From Clostridium sp. chh4-2 (GTDB lineage: Bacteria > Bacillota > Clostridia > Lachnospirales > Lachnospiraceae), in contig NZ_PKUU01000021.1 in the NCBI RefSeq assembly GCF_002899675.1, positions 1 to 64,000 of the forward strand: DNA of 64,000 bases. Direction: 5' to 3'. The position numbers and the translations under genes were made by a program. This document shows positions 35,957 through 44,539 of the stretch, one piece after another (positions within the stretch are counted from its first letter, which is position 1; every line of letters starts with the position of its first letter). The notes beneath the pieces were generated by a model. The model was not told the DNA's origin and did no database searches. It saw only the letters and a program-made list of their open reading frames with translations.

Positions 35957-36748
35957 TTATTTAATAATCTTAACCGGACATTTCGCCGCGCACTTGCCGC
36001 AGTTCGTACATTTCTCATAGTCGATAACGGCTACGTTATTATCCATATGGATTGCGTCAAATTCGCACTGTTTGGTACAAAGGGTACATCCGATACAGCC
36101 GGACGCACATTTCGCCTTAACATCTTTGCCCTTATCGTGAGAACTGCACTGTACCAGATGTTCTGCACTGTACGGTACCAGTTCGATCAGATGGTTCGGG
36201 CAGACTGCGGTACACTTGCCGCAGGCAACGCATTTTTCCTTGTCGACTACTGCTACGCCGTCGATTACATGGATGGCGTCAAAGGCGCAGGCCTTTACAC
36301 AGGAGCCGTAACCCATACATCCGTAAATACAAGCTTTTTCGCCGGCGCCAGGAACAACGGAAACCTTCTGACAGTCGTCAATACCAAAGTAATTGTACTG
36401 TAATTTTGTTTTATCACAGGTACCTTTACATTTTACAAAAGCTACTTTCTTTTCTGCGCTTCCGCTTTCAACACCCATGATAGCGGCAATCTTTTCCGCT
36501 ACAGGAGCGCCGCCTACCGGACATGCTCCAACTTCTGCTTCTCCGGCCGCAATGGCTTTTGCAAGACCGTCACAACCAGGATATCCGCAGCCGCCGCAGT
36601 TGTTGCCCGGCAGTTCATTGCGGACGAGAATTTCTTTTTCGTCTACTTCTACTTTAAACTTTTCACTGGCAACTCCCAGCAGTACGCCGATCAATAATCC
36701 AACCAGACCTACTACGACAGCTGCTGCTAACATTCCCTGTACTATCAT
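35957..36748 (-). CDS. rnfB: Rnf complex subunit B (iron-sulfur)
   Basis: 263 residues. An N-terminal membrane anchor (about 5-25) is followed by a 4Fe-4S domain with NCGGCGYPGCDG. Further cysteine clusters follow: CKGTCDK, CIYGCMGYGSC and ferredoxin motifs CVACGKCTAVCP, CIGCTLCTKQC and CTNCGKCAAKCP. RnfB accepts electrons from ferredoxin on the cytoplasmic side. Last gene of the rnfCDGEAB operon, 16 bases after rnfA. Confidence 0.96.
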   Translation of the reverse strand: MIVQGMLAAAVVVGLVGLLIGVLLGVASEKFKVEVDEKEILVRNELPGNNCGGCGYPGCDGLAKAIAAGEAEVGACPVGGAPVAEKIAAIMGVESGSAEKKVAFVKCKGTCDKTKLQYNYFGIDDCQKVSVVPGAGEKACIYGCMGYGSCVKACAFDAIHVIDGVAVVDKEKCVACGKCTAVCPNHLIELVPYSAEHLVQCSSHDKGKDVKAKCASGCIGCTLCTKQCEFDAIHMDNNVAVIDYEKCTNCGKCAAKCPVKIIK

Positions 36749-36764
36749 TCTCCGTCTCCTCCCC

Positions 36765-37340
36765 TTAAATTAATCCGGAAAATCCGAAAAACGCGATTGC
36801 CATCAGGCCTGCGGTAATCAGGACGATCGGTGATCCCTGAATTGTATGAGGGATGTCATTATGTTCAATTCTTTCGCGGATACCAGCCAGCATAACGATG
36901 GCGATGGTAAAACCAACTGCTGTACCGAAACCATTCACAACGCTGGTTACGAAGTTGTATTCTTTCTGAACATTGGTTAAAGCCACACCTAAAACTGCAC
37001 AGTTTGTAGTAATCAAAGGAAGGAACACGCCCAGAGACTCATAAAGAGCCGGCATGGATTTCTTTAAAAACATCTCTACAAACTGAACCAAAGCTGCGAT
37101 AACCAGGATAAATACGATTGTCTGGAGATATTCCAAATGGAAGGTTACCAGAATTCCATCGTAAATCAAGCTTGCTACAATTGATGCAATCGTAATAACA
37201 AAGATTACGGCCGCACCCATACCTGCAGAAGTCTCTACTTTCTTAGAAACGCCAAGGAATGGACACAGACCTAAGAACTGGCTCAGTACGACGTTGTTCA
37301 CAAGCGCGGAGCCAATCGCTACTAACAATAACTCTTTCAT
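36765..37340 (-). CDS. rnfA: Rnf complex subunit A (membrane)
   Basis: 191 residues and six membrane helices. Conserved SQFLGLCPFLGVSKK and TTNCAVLGVAL regions hold cysteines that bind an iron-sulfur cluster within the membrane together with RnfE. It moves electrons across the membrane during ion pumping. TAGGAGGAT precedes the ATG. Confidence 0.96.
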   Translation of the reverse strand: MKELLLVAIGSALVNNVVLSQFLGLCPFLGVSKKVETSAGMGAAVIFVITIASIVASLIYDGILVTFHLEYLQTIVFILVIAALVQFVEMFLKKSMPALYESLGVFLPLITTNCAVLGVALTNVQKEYNFVTSVVNGFGTAVGFTIAIVMLAGIRERIEHNDIPHTIQGSPIVLITAGLMAIAFFGFSGLI

Positions 37341-37353
37341 CTAATCCATCCTC

Positions 37354-38145
37354 CTATTCTTCTTTTTTACCGGTAGCTGCATTTAACTGTGCCTGTTTTG
37401 CTGCTACTTCTGCTTTTTTCTTTTCTAATGCTTCTTCTTCCGCCTGTCTTAAACGGGTTTCCAGAATGTCGTGGTTTGCCATACAGGAAGAACCGCTGCA
37501 GGAGCTGCAGTTGCCGCCGCATGCCAATTTTGACTTAGGAGCGGAACCGTTGGTTGCAGAAGGAGCTTTAAAATAGTTCTGAAGAGCTGTTAAAAGTGCC
37601 AGTACGAAGAACGCGCCGGGAGCCAGAACAAAGATTGAGATTCTGAAATCTTCCGGAACAAATTCCATACCGAAGAATGCGCCTGATCCTAAGAATTCAC
37701 GGAAAATACCGATAAAGGTTAAGCCTACGGTAAATCCAAGTCCCATTCCGATACCGTCAAAGCAGGATAACAGAGGGCCGTTCTTAGATGCATAGGATTC
37801 TGCACGTCCGAGGATGATACAGTTAACTACGATCAGAGGGATATAAATACCCAGTGAATCATACAGGGAAGGAAGATATCCCTGGATCAACAGCTGTACA
37901 ACTGTTACTAATGAAGCAACGATTACGATAAATGCCGGAATACGAACTCTGTCCGGAATGATATTACGCAATGCTGAAATAATAATATTGGACATAATCA
38001 GTACGACTGTGGTACTAAGTCCCATACCCAAACCATTCACAGCTGAGGTTGTGACCGCCAATGTAGGACACATACCTAACATCAGGACGAAGGTCGGGTT
38101 TTCTTTTATAATACCGTTATATAAACGTTCTTTACATGTATTCAA
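37354..38145 (-). CDS. rnfE: Rnf complex subunit E (membrane) with Cys-rich tail
   Basis: 263 residues from a TTG start (MNTCKERLYNG) placed 8 bases after GGAGG; a GTG three codons earlier overlaps that site. Six membrane helices are paralogous to RnfA, with LMLGMCPTLAVT and VVNCIILGRA. After the last helix (about residue 195) an extra tail of about 60 residues contains CGGNCSSCSGSSC and then a charged helical stretch. Many RnfE proteins end soon after the last helix. The tail's role is unknown. Confidence 0.94.
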   Translation of the reverse strand: MNTCKERLYNGIIKENPTFVLMLGMCPTLAVTTSAVNGLGMGLSTTVVLIMSNIIISALRNIIPDRVRIPAFIVIVASLVTVVQLLIQGYLPSLYDSLGIYIPLIVVNCIILGRAESYASKNGPLLSCFDGIGMGLGFTVGLTFIGIFREFLGSGAFFGMEFVPEDFRISIFVLAPGAFFVLALLTALQNYFKAPSATNGSAPKSKLACGGNCSSCSGSSCMANHDILETRLRQAEEEALEKKKAEVAAKQAQLNAATGKKEE

Positions 38146-38160
38146 ACTTCCCACCTCCTG

Positions 38161-38775
38161 TTATTGTGCCATGCAGTTATCCGCAAAATAAACTGCTGCG
38201 TTCACTGCATTGGTTACTGCGTTGGATGTTATGGTAGCACCGCTCATAGCATCGATTTCACTGTCAGATGCAGCACCTGATTTTGTTACGGTAAATGATT
38301 CTGCCTTTTTATTGGAGAACTGGTCTTTAAATGCCGGTTTTGTAGCATTCATACCAAGACCCGGTGTTTCGGAAAGTGAAAGGAATTCAATTCCCTTAAC
38401 CGTTCCATCTAAATCAATACCTACGGAAATGCTTACCGCACCGCCGAAACCGTCTTTTGATGTTGCAGAAACTACGGAACCAACGGAAGCGCCGCTGCCG
38501 TCTACGACTTCAACTGCTTCAGAAACTAATACATTGCCGTATCCCATGCCGGCTAACGCTTCGTTCGCTGCCGGAATCGCGGCTGTAATTTCATCGCTGG
38601 AAGAGAATTTATAATCCCCAGGGAAAACAACTCTGTAAGCTGCTTCTTTCGCTTCCTGCTGGGCTTTTGCAATCGGTTCTTTTGTGATTGTATAAACACC
38701 GCCAAGACAAACACCTGCTATCAGAGTAATCACAAATAAGATAACAGCGTCTTTCATAAATCCACCTTTACTCAT
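38161..38775 (-). CDS. rnfG: Rnf complex subunit G (covalent FMN)
   Basis: 204 residues from MSKGGFMKD, 8 bases after AAGGAGGG; a longer ORF start lies inside rnfD. One N-terminal membrane helix is followed by an extracellular FMN-binding domain. The flavin is attached to the threonine of SGATITS near residue 180. It carries electrons on the outer face. The ATG starts one base after the rnfD stop. Confidence 0.95.
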   Translation of the reverse strand: MSKGGFMKDAVILFVITLIAGVCLGGVYTITKEPIAKAQQEAKEAAYRVVFPGDYKFSSSDEITAAIPAANEALAGMGYGNVLVSEAVEVVDGSGASVGSVVSATSKDGFGGAVSISVGIDLDGTVKGIEFLSLSETPGLGMNATKPAFKDQFSNKKAESFTVTKSGAASDSEIDAMSGATITSNAVTNAVNAAVYFADNCMAQ

Positions 38776-38776
38776 C

Positions 38777-39697
38777 TTACTTGCCCTCCTTTCCAAATGC
38801 TTTTGGAAGGGTTACCTTCTCAATTAACGGTACTAAGATGTTGCTCAAGATGATCGCATAAGAAACACCTTCCGCTGAACCGCCCCAAAGACGGAAAATA
38901 CCGGTTAACAGACCGAGTAAAATACCAAAGGCAATCTGTCCCTTTGGAGTGATCGGACTTGTTACATAATCAGTTGCCATGAAGAACGCACCGAAGATCA
39001 AACCGCCGCCGCAAAGGTGTGCCAGCGTATAATTCACATCAAATCCGCCGAAGATAAAGATGAAAAGGGCAAATGTGATGATATAAGTTGCAGGAATACG
39101 GATGGTGATAACTTTTCTAACCAGCATATAAACAGCGCCGATCAGCAAAGCGATTACGGAAACCTCACCGATGGTTCCTGGAATTCTTCCGACGAACATG
39201 TTCATAACATTGTATTCGCCGCCCGCTCTCATAACTGCCAGAGGAGTCGGTCCTGTCACGCCGTCCAGATCAAAGCTGGACATCTTTCCTGTAAAGGAAA
39301 TGAGCAGGAAACATCTGGCCGCCAATGCAGGGTTCATAAAGTTCTGTCCGAGTCCGCCGTATAACTGTTTTACGACAACGATGGCAAACACGCCGCCCAG
39401 CACTGGAATCCATACCGGAATTGACGGCGGCATGTTGAGAGCCAGGATCATACCTGTTACCAAGGCGCTGCCGTCAGCGATGGTAATCGGCTTTTTCATC
39501 AGTTTCTCATATACATATTCACTCAGCACACAGGCTGCCACTGTTGCGATGATTATAATCAGCGCTCTTAATTTAAACTGGTATACACCATACGCAGCTG
39601 CAGGAAGCATAGCGATCGCAACGTCCAGCATAATGCTCTGGGTCGTCACCTTGCTTCTCACATGCGGGGATGATGATACGTTATATAATTTAGACAT
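38777..39697 (-). CDS. rnfD: Rnf complex subunit D (membrane, FMN)
   Basis: 306 residues, about nine membrane helices. Contains the NqrB/RnfD signature around FFMATDYVTSPITPKGQ and LDGVTGPTPL, where the flavin-linked threonine sits. Forms the ion-translocating core with the other membrane subunits. TAGGAGGGG precedes the ATG. Confidence 0.95.
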   Translation of the reverse strand: MSKLYNVSSSPHVRSKVTTQSIMLDVAIAMLPAAAYGVYQFKLRALIIIIATVAACVLSEYVYEKLMKKPITIADGSALVTGMILALNMPPSIPVWIPVLGGVFAIVVVKQLYGGLGQNFMNPALAARCFLLISFTGKMSSFDLDGVTGPTPLAVMRAGGEYNVMNMFVGRIPGTIGEVSVIALLIGAVYMLVRKVITIRIPATYIITFALFIFIFGGFDVNYTLAHLCGGGLIFGAFFMATDYVTSPITPKGQIAFGILLGLLTGIFRLWGGSAEGVSYAIILSNILVPLIEKVTLPKAFGKEGK

Positions 39698-39708
39698 GTC
39701 TTCCCCTC

Positions 39709-41034
39709 CTACGCTTTCTTACGGCGGTTAGCCGCAACCGTCTTTCTCATCTCTTTAAATGCCTGTGTCAGCGGGCGCTTCGCAGGGCAGATAAAGGTAC
39801 AGCTTCCGCATTCCATACATTCCATACCGCTTAACTTTTCAAATAAATCGCAGTCATTTCTCTCTGCTGCGTCCATCATCATCTGAGGCACAATATGGCT
39901 TGGGCATACGCTCACACATTTGCCGCAGCGGATGCATGGGCTTGGAGCATTGGCCGCAACTTCGTCTTTCGTGAAGCAGGTAAGCGCGGAACATGTCTTG
40001 GTAACCGGGATATGCAGGTCAAACAATGCCATTCCCATCATAGGGCCGCCTGCGATCAGCTTCTCCGGCTCTGTCTTAAATCCGCCTGCCGCGTCCACTA
40101 ATTCCTGGAAATCGGTACCGATCTTAACGTTGTAGTTCTGTGGATTGACAACCGCATCACCGGTCACAGTCACAATTCTTCTCATCAGAGGCGTTGTCTT
40201 GCACACCGCCATGTAGATCGCGATTATGGTATCGATATTATCCACGATACAGCCTGCATCTGCCGGCAGCATGGAGGAATTCACCTTTCTTCCTGTAATC
40301 GCGTTAATTAAGGAACGCTCACCACCCTGAGGGTATTTGGTAAGAAGCGGACAAACGCTGATTCTGGGTTCGTCTTTTACAAGATCTGTCAGAATCTTGA
40401 TCGCTTCCGGTTTATTATTTTCAATTCCGATCACGCCTTTTGCATTGTCGAATAACTGAAGAACCACTTTCAGTCCGCCGACAATCTTCTCCGGCTCTTC
40501 AATCATCATGCGGTAATCGGAAGTCAGATACGGTTCACACTCCGCACCGTTAACAAGTATGTAATCAATCTTGTTTTCGTCCTTTGGCGTCAGCTTAACG
40601 TGTGTCGGGAATCCCGCGCCGCCTAAACCTACGATACCTGCCGCTTTGACAATATCACGGATCTCCTGTTTGGAAAGCTTAGAGGAATCTCTGTCAGTTC
40701 CTAATCCTTCTACAGTTTTGTACTCACCATCATTCTCAATGATGATGGAATTCACCATCGCACCATTTGCAACGCGCCTTGGTTCAATCGCCTTAACCGT
40801 TCCTGATACAGAACTGATTACGTTGGCTGAAATGAAACCGCTGGCTTCGCCGATCTTCTGCCCCGCCAGAACCTGGTCACCTTTTGCTACCAGTGGTGTT
40901 GCAGGCGCTCCGATGTGCTGAGACATTGGAAATACCATTTCCCCTTTTGGCATCAGAATCTGTACCGGCTTGGACTCGGACAGTTCTTTTCCTTCATAAG
41001 GATGGATGCCGCCTTTAAATGTAGCCAATCCCAT
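39709..41034 (-). CDS. rnfC: Rnf complex subunit C (NADH side)
   Basis: 441 residues. Biotinyl-lipoyl-like N-terminus, then an NADH/FMN fold (GLGGAGFPTHVKL; NGAECEPYLTSDYR), a SLBB-like segment and two 4Fe-4S motifs (CIRCGKCVSVCP, CMECGSCTFICP). It reduces NAD with ferredoxin-derived electrons. First gene of the operon. The whole complex makes an H+ or Na+ gradient; which ion is used was not determined. Confidence 0.96.
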   Translation of the reverse strand: MGLATFKGGIHPYEGKELSESKPVQILMPKGEMVFPMSQHIGAPATPLVAKGDQVLAGQKIGEASGFISANVISSVSGTVKAIEPRRVANGAMVNSIIIENDGEYKTVEGLGTDRDSSKLSKQEIRDIVKAAGIVGLGGAGFPTHVKLTPKDENKIDYILVNGAECEPYLTSDYRMMIEEPEKIVGGLKVVLQLFDNAKGVIGIENNKPEAIKILTDLVKDEPRISVCPLLTKYPQGGERSLINAITGRKVNSSMLPADAGCIVDNIDTIIAIYMAVCKTTPLMRRIVTVTGDAVVNPQNYNVKIGTDFQELVDAAGGFKTEPEKLIAGGPMMGMALFDLHIPVTKTCSALTCFTKDEVAANAPSPCIRCGKCVSVCPSHIVPQMMMDAAERNDCDLFEKLSGMECMECGSCTFICPAKRPLTQAFKEMRKTVAANRRKKA

Positions 41035-41784
41035 CTAACTAACCCTCTTTCTATACTATTTCGTTTATACCCAAAGGCGCCGAAACGGACCTTCCGGGTT
41101 AACTATCTTGTACAGTATATCACAATTCAAAATTCGAAACAATTGAAAAATTTTTATCAAATAAGGCCTTTTTCCTTATCTTTCCAGGAAATTGACCAAC
41201 TGATTTTGTATTTTTTCCAATAATTCCTGACAAAAAAAAAACGATGTCAAAACATGTCAATAGTTTCATGTTTTCACAAAAATACAATTTAAAATTAATA
41301 TGTGAGAAACGCCAAAGAACAGAGGAAATTATCCCCTGTTCTCATCATTTTTTACATATATTTTTTCGTAGTTTTTTTAACAAAGATCAGGTGTTTTATG
41401 GAAAATATTGCAGGTGTGTCTAGTAGTTTTATCACTATTTCGCTTTTCTTTTATTAGAAATTTGAATAAATGATTCATGCATATTTTTTTAACTATGGAA
41501 CGGTTCTGCAATTGATAACCGATGTGCCTCCATCACCGCCCCTTTTCCCTGACAGGCTTTAAAATTCATCATACAACGCATTAATAGTTTACAGCGGAAA
41601 ACTGCCGCTGTCATTTATTTTTCTATGATACGTTCCTCGTACAGTCTCTTTTAACTATTTTTCCTGTCAGCCGCGGTCTGCCAATCCATATTGATATTTA
41701 TATAACAGAAAGAATTCATTAATTCTTCAGTTTTTATTAAATTCGGCTCTGAGTTTGTAAACCAATTCAGGCAGAATTACAGTC
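41035..41784. other. Long AT-rich intergenic region upstream of rnf
   Basis: 750 bases without a supported gene. It must contain the rnfC promoter on the minus strand; two TTGACA-like hexamers lie near 41247-41262, but no good -10 was matched. A hairpin with arms AGAACAG/CTGTTCT (about 41317-41342) could be a leader element. No known riboswitch was recognised. Confidence 0.4.
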
Positions 41785-41831
41785 AAAAAAGCGGAATCGG
41801 AGGTTAATATTTCTATTATCTCCAATTCCGC
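41785..41831 (-). terminator. Terminator of the third tct operon
   Basis: GCGGAATCGGAG (41791-41802) pairs with CTCCAATTCCGC (41820-41831), one mismatch. On the minus strand it is followed by TTTTTT. It lies about 40 bases past the PrpF-like stop. Confidence 0.85.
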
Positions 41832-41869
41832 CTATACTGTTTTTCCTTTTCTAACCTTTTATTCCAATC

Positions 41870-43018
41870 CTATTTTCCGTTATAATATGCCATACCATCC
41901 ATTAAAAAGTTGGCCGTGCGGAATCCGTATGTCTGCTGAATCGTAACCTCTCCGCTCTCTTCCACCCGGTAATCCGCGCCTGCATCCAGGATTCCGCCGG
42001 GATGGCCGATCCTTATATAGGAAGGGTCCGCATTCTCGTCTAATACCTGGTTTACCACGCTTCCCGGAATCACAGCCGCCGCCACAGTGCACATCGCTCC
42101 TGTCATGGCATAAGTAGGATGCGTCTTCTGCATGGACATCATTCTGGATACAAGGTCAATCTGGTCCGCTTTTATCTCCGTATCTCCGGCCGTCTTATAA
42201 TCAGCCGCTTTCGACACAAATGTCATCTTAGGAACTCCGGGCGTCTCCCATGCCGATTTTTTATAATCGTCAATCAGTCCCAGCTTCACAGCCGCCATGC
42301 CGCGCACGGTCTCCAGCCGGTTTAGCATCTCTTCGTCCTGATCTAACTCGGCAGGAAGTTCCGTCCCCTTTAATCCCAAATCCTCCGCTTTCACAAATAC
42401 CAGAGGATTCGCAGCATCCACAATCGAGATTTCCACTTCTCCTAATCCCGGCACTTCAATGCGTTCGCTGGCATGGCCGGTTGGCAGAAGTTTTCCCGTT
42501 ACGGAACCTGCAGGATTTACAAAGTTCAGTTTAATGGGAGCCGCTGTCTTGGGAACTCCGGCGATTGCCAGCTCTCCCTGATAGTTCACCGCTCCGCCCT
42601 TTGTGCGGACTTCAGACACGATAACCTTATCCGTATTGGTATTATAAATTCTCACTTTTGTGACGGGTCCGGTGATCTTAACCAGACCTTTTTCGATCGC
42701 ATAAGGCCCCACTGCGGACGAGATATTGCCGCAGTTTCCTTTATAGCTGACAAGTGGTTTATCCACGGATACCTGGGCGAAGGTATAATCCACATCCGCG
42801 TCCTCGCGCTCTGACACGGAGATAATCGCCACTTTGCTGGTAACGGACGCCGCCCCTCCAAGACCGTCGATCTGTTTTTTGTCCGGACTTCCCATCACTT
42901 CCATCAAAATCCGGTCTCTCTCCTCCCCTGCCGGGGGAAGGTCTTTTTCCATAAAGAATAAGCCTTTGCTGGTGCCTCCCCTCATAATCGTACAGGGAAC
43001 CATCTGTTTTGATACCAT
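41870..43018 (-). CDS. PrpF-family isomerase/tautomerase
   Basis: 382 residues with the two-lobed diaminopimelate-epimerase-like fold of PrpF. The N-terminus is MVPCTIMRGGTSKGLFF, followed by DGLGGAASVTSKVAI. Known members shift double bonds in tricarboxylates (2-methylaconitate isomerase, 4-oxalomesaconate tautomerase). It starts one base after the tctA stop, so translation is probably coupled and the Tct substrate is likely an aconitate- or oxalomesaconate-like acid. No 2-methylcitrate cycle genes are nearby. Confidence 0.85.
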   Translation of the reverse strand: MVSKQMVPCTIMRGGTSKGLFFMEKDLPPAGEERDRILMEVMGSPDKKQIDGLGGAASVTSKVAIISVSEREDADVDYTFAQVSVDKPLVSYKGNCGNISSAVGPYAIEKGLVKITGPVTKVRIYNTNTDKVIVSEVRTKGGAVNYQGELAIAGVPKTAAPIKLNFVNPAGSVTGKLLPTGHASERIEVPGLGEVEISIVDAANPLVFVKAEDLGLKGTELPAELDQDEEMLNRLETVRGMAAVKLGLIDDYKKSAWETPGVPKMTFVSKAADYKTAGDTEIKADQIDLVSRMMSMQKTHPTYAMTGAMCTVAAAVIPGSVVNQVLDENADPSYIRIGHPGGILDAGADYRVEESGEVTIQQTYGFRTANFLMDGMAYYNGK

Positions 43019-43019
43019 A

Positions 43020-44528
43020 TTACGCTCCTGCCTTTCCCGTCTTTTTATCTTTCAATCCCTGAATCAGCGGAGATGCAAATGCGATCACTGCCACAACGAT
43101 AATAACAAGGGCCAATGGTCTGGTAAAGAAAGATGCTGCACTTCCGCCTGACAGAATCAACTGTTTTCTCAGGTTATTCTCAACAATACTTCCTAAAATC
43201 AAGCCCAGGATCATAGCCGGGTTTGAATAGTTAAACTTGTTAAATAAAATTCCGATAAAGCTGAAACCGAACATAATGAGCACGTCATAAAAACTGTTGT
43301 GCAGAGAATATGCACCTACCGTACCAAGAGCTGCAATAACGGTTCCAAGCAGCGGATAAGGCAGTTTTAAAATCTGTGCAAACTGTTTTGTGATAAATCT
43401 TCCCACTACGAAAAGAAGCAGGGATGCAAGCACAATGCCGAGGAAAATCGCATTTAAAAGTACCGGCTGGTTTCTGATTAATAAAGGTCCGGGCGTCAGG
43501 TTGTGGATCATAAATGCCGCCATAATAATTGCTGCTGTAGGGCTTCCCGGAATTCCAAGTACCATGGTTGGAACAAGGCTTCCGCCGATCGCCGCATTGT
43601 TGGCACATTCAGGAGCTGCAATTCCTTCGTCACATCCTTTACCGAATTCCTCCGGATGCTTGCTGGATTTGGCTGCCACTCCATAGCTCACTAATGATGC
43701 GATAGAACCGCCCGCTGCAGGAATGATACCGATGATTGTTCCAATAATGGAAGATTTCAGCAGAACGCTCCACATATGAGCTATTTCTTTTAACTTTAAA
43801 GTCTCTAAAGATATCTTTTTACTGTCCGCTACTGTGGTAGTATCGCGGTTTTTATATTCAGCTGCATTCTTATAAACTTCTGTCAATGCAAAGGAACCGA
43901 TCATAACAGGAATGTAATCAATTCCGTTTAATAAGAATACCTGATCGAATGTAAAACGGTATGCGCCGTTGATCGCATCGATTCCTACAGTGGATAAGAG
44001 CAGGCCGATGCAGACTGAGAATAAGGCTTTCGTCTGATTCTTCGCTCCGATACTGGTGATACAGCTAAGTCCTAAAAGTCCCAGTGCAAAATATTCCGCA
44101 CTCTGGAATTTCAATGCAAGCATTGCCAAAAGAGGTGCGCAGATCAGCATCGCGATGGCCGACATGATGCCGCCCACTGAGGAAGCCGACACGGAAACTC
44201 CCAGCGCTCTGCCCGCTTTTCCCTTCTGAGCCATGGGATAACCGTCAAATGTGGTCGCCACAGCCTCAGGAGTTCCCGGTGTTTTTAAAAGGATCGCGCT
44301 GATACTTCCGCCGCAGGCACCGCCTACGTATACGGCTACCAGCATAACGATGGCGCTGACAGGTGTCATCGTATAGGTAAATGGCAGCATCAAAACAATT
44401 GCCATGGAAGAACTAAGTCCCGGAAGTGCGCCGCAGACCATACCGAACATAACGCCGGCTACTACAAATACAAGATTCAATGGCGTGAAAACCTGTAAAC
44501 ATGCTTCTATGATTGCTGTTGGATTCAT
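43020..44528 (-). CDS. tctA: Tripartite tricarboxylate transporter large permease TctA
   Basis: 502 residues, about 12 membrane segments, with GALPGLSSSMA near the start and APECANNAAIGGSLVP...LGIPG in the middle. It follows the TctC-TctB fusion by 11 bases and precedes the PrpF-like gene. TAGGAGGTG precedes the ATG. Third TctA of the window and different in sequence from the other two. Confidence 0.94.
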   Translation of the reverse strand: MNPTAIIEACLQVFTPLNLVFVVAGVMFGMVCGALPGLSSSMAIVLMLPFTYTMTPVSAIVMLVAVYVGGACGGSISAILLKTPGTPEAVATTFDGYPMAQKGKAGRALGVSVSASSVGGIMSAIAMLICAPLLAMLALKFQSAEYFALGLLGLSCITSIGAKNQTKALFSVCIGLLLSTVGIDAINGAYRFTFDQVFLLNGIDYIPVMIGSFALTEVYKNAAEYKNRDTTTVADSKKISLETLKLKEIAHMWSVLLKSSIIGTIIGIIPAAGGSIASLVSYGVAAKSSKHPEEFGKGCDEGIAAPECANNAAIGGSLVPTMVLGIPGSPTAAIIMAAFMIHNLTPGPLLIRNQPVLLNAIFLGIVLASLLLFVVGRFITKQFAQILKLPYPLLGTVIAALGTVGAYSLHNSFYDVLIMFGFSFIGILFNKFNYSNPAMILGLILGSIVENNLRKQLILSGGSAASFFTRPLALVIIVVAVIAFASPLIQGLKDKKTGKAGA

Positions 44529-44539
44529 ACATACACCTC

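Noticed and set aside
41035..41784. Riboswitch or small gene upstream of rnfC
   Set aside because: No known aptamer core was recognised, and short ORFs such as one near 41479 lack ribosome sites.
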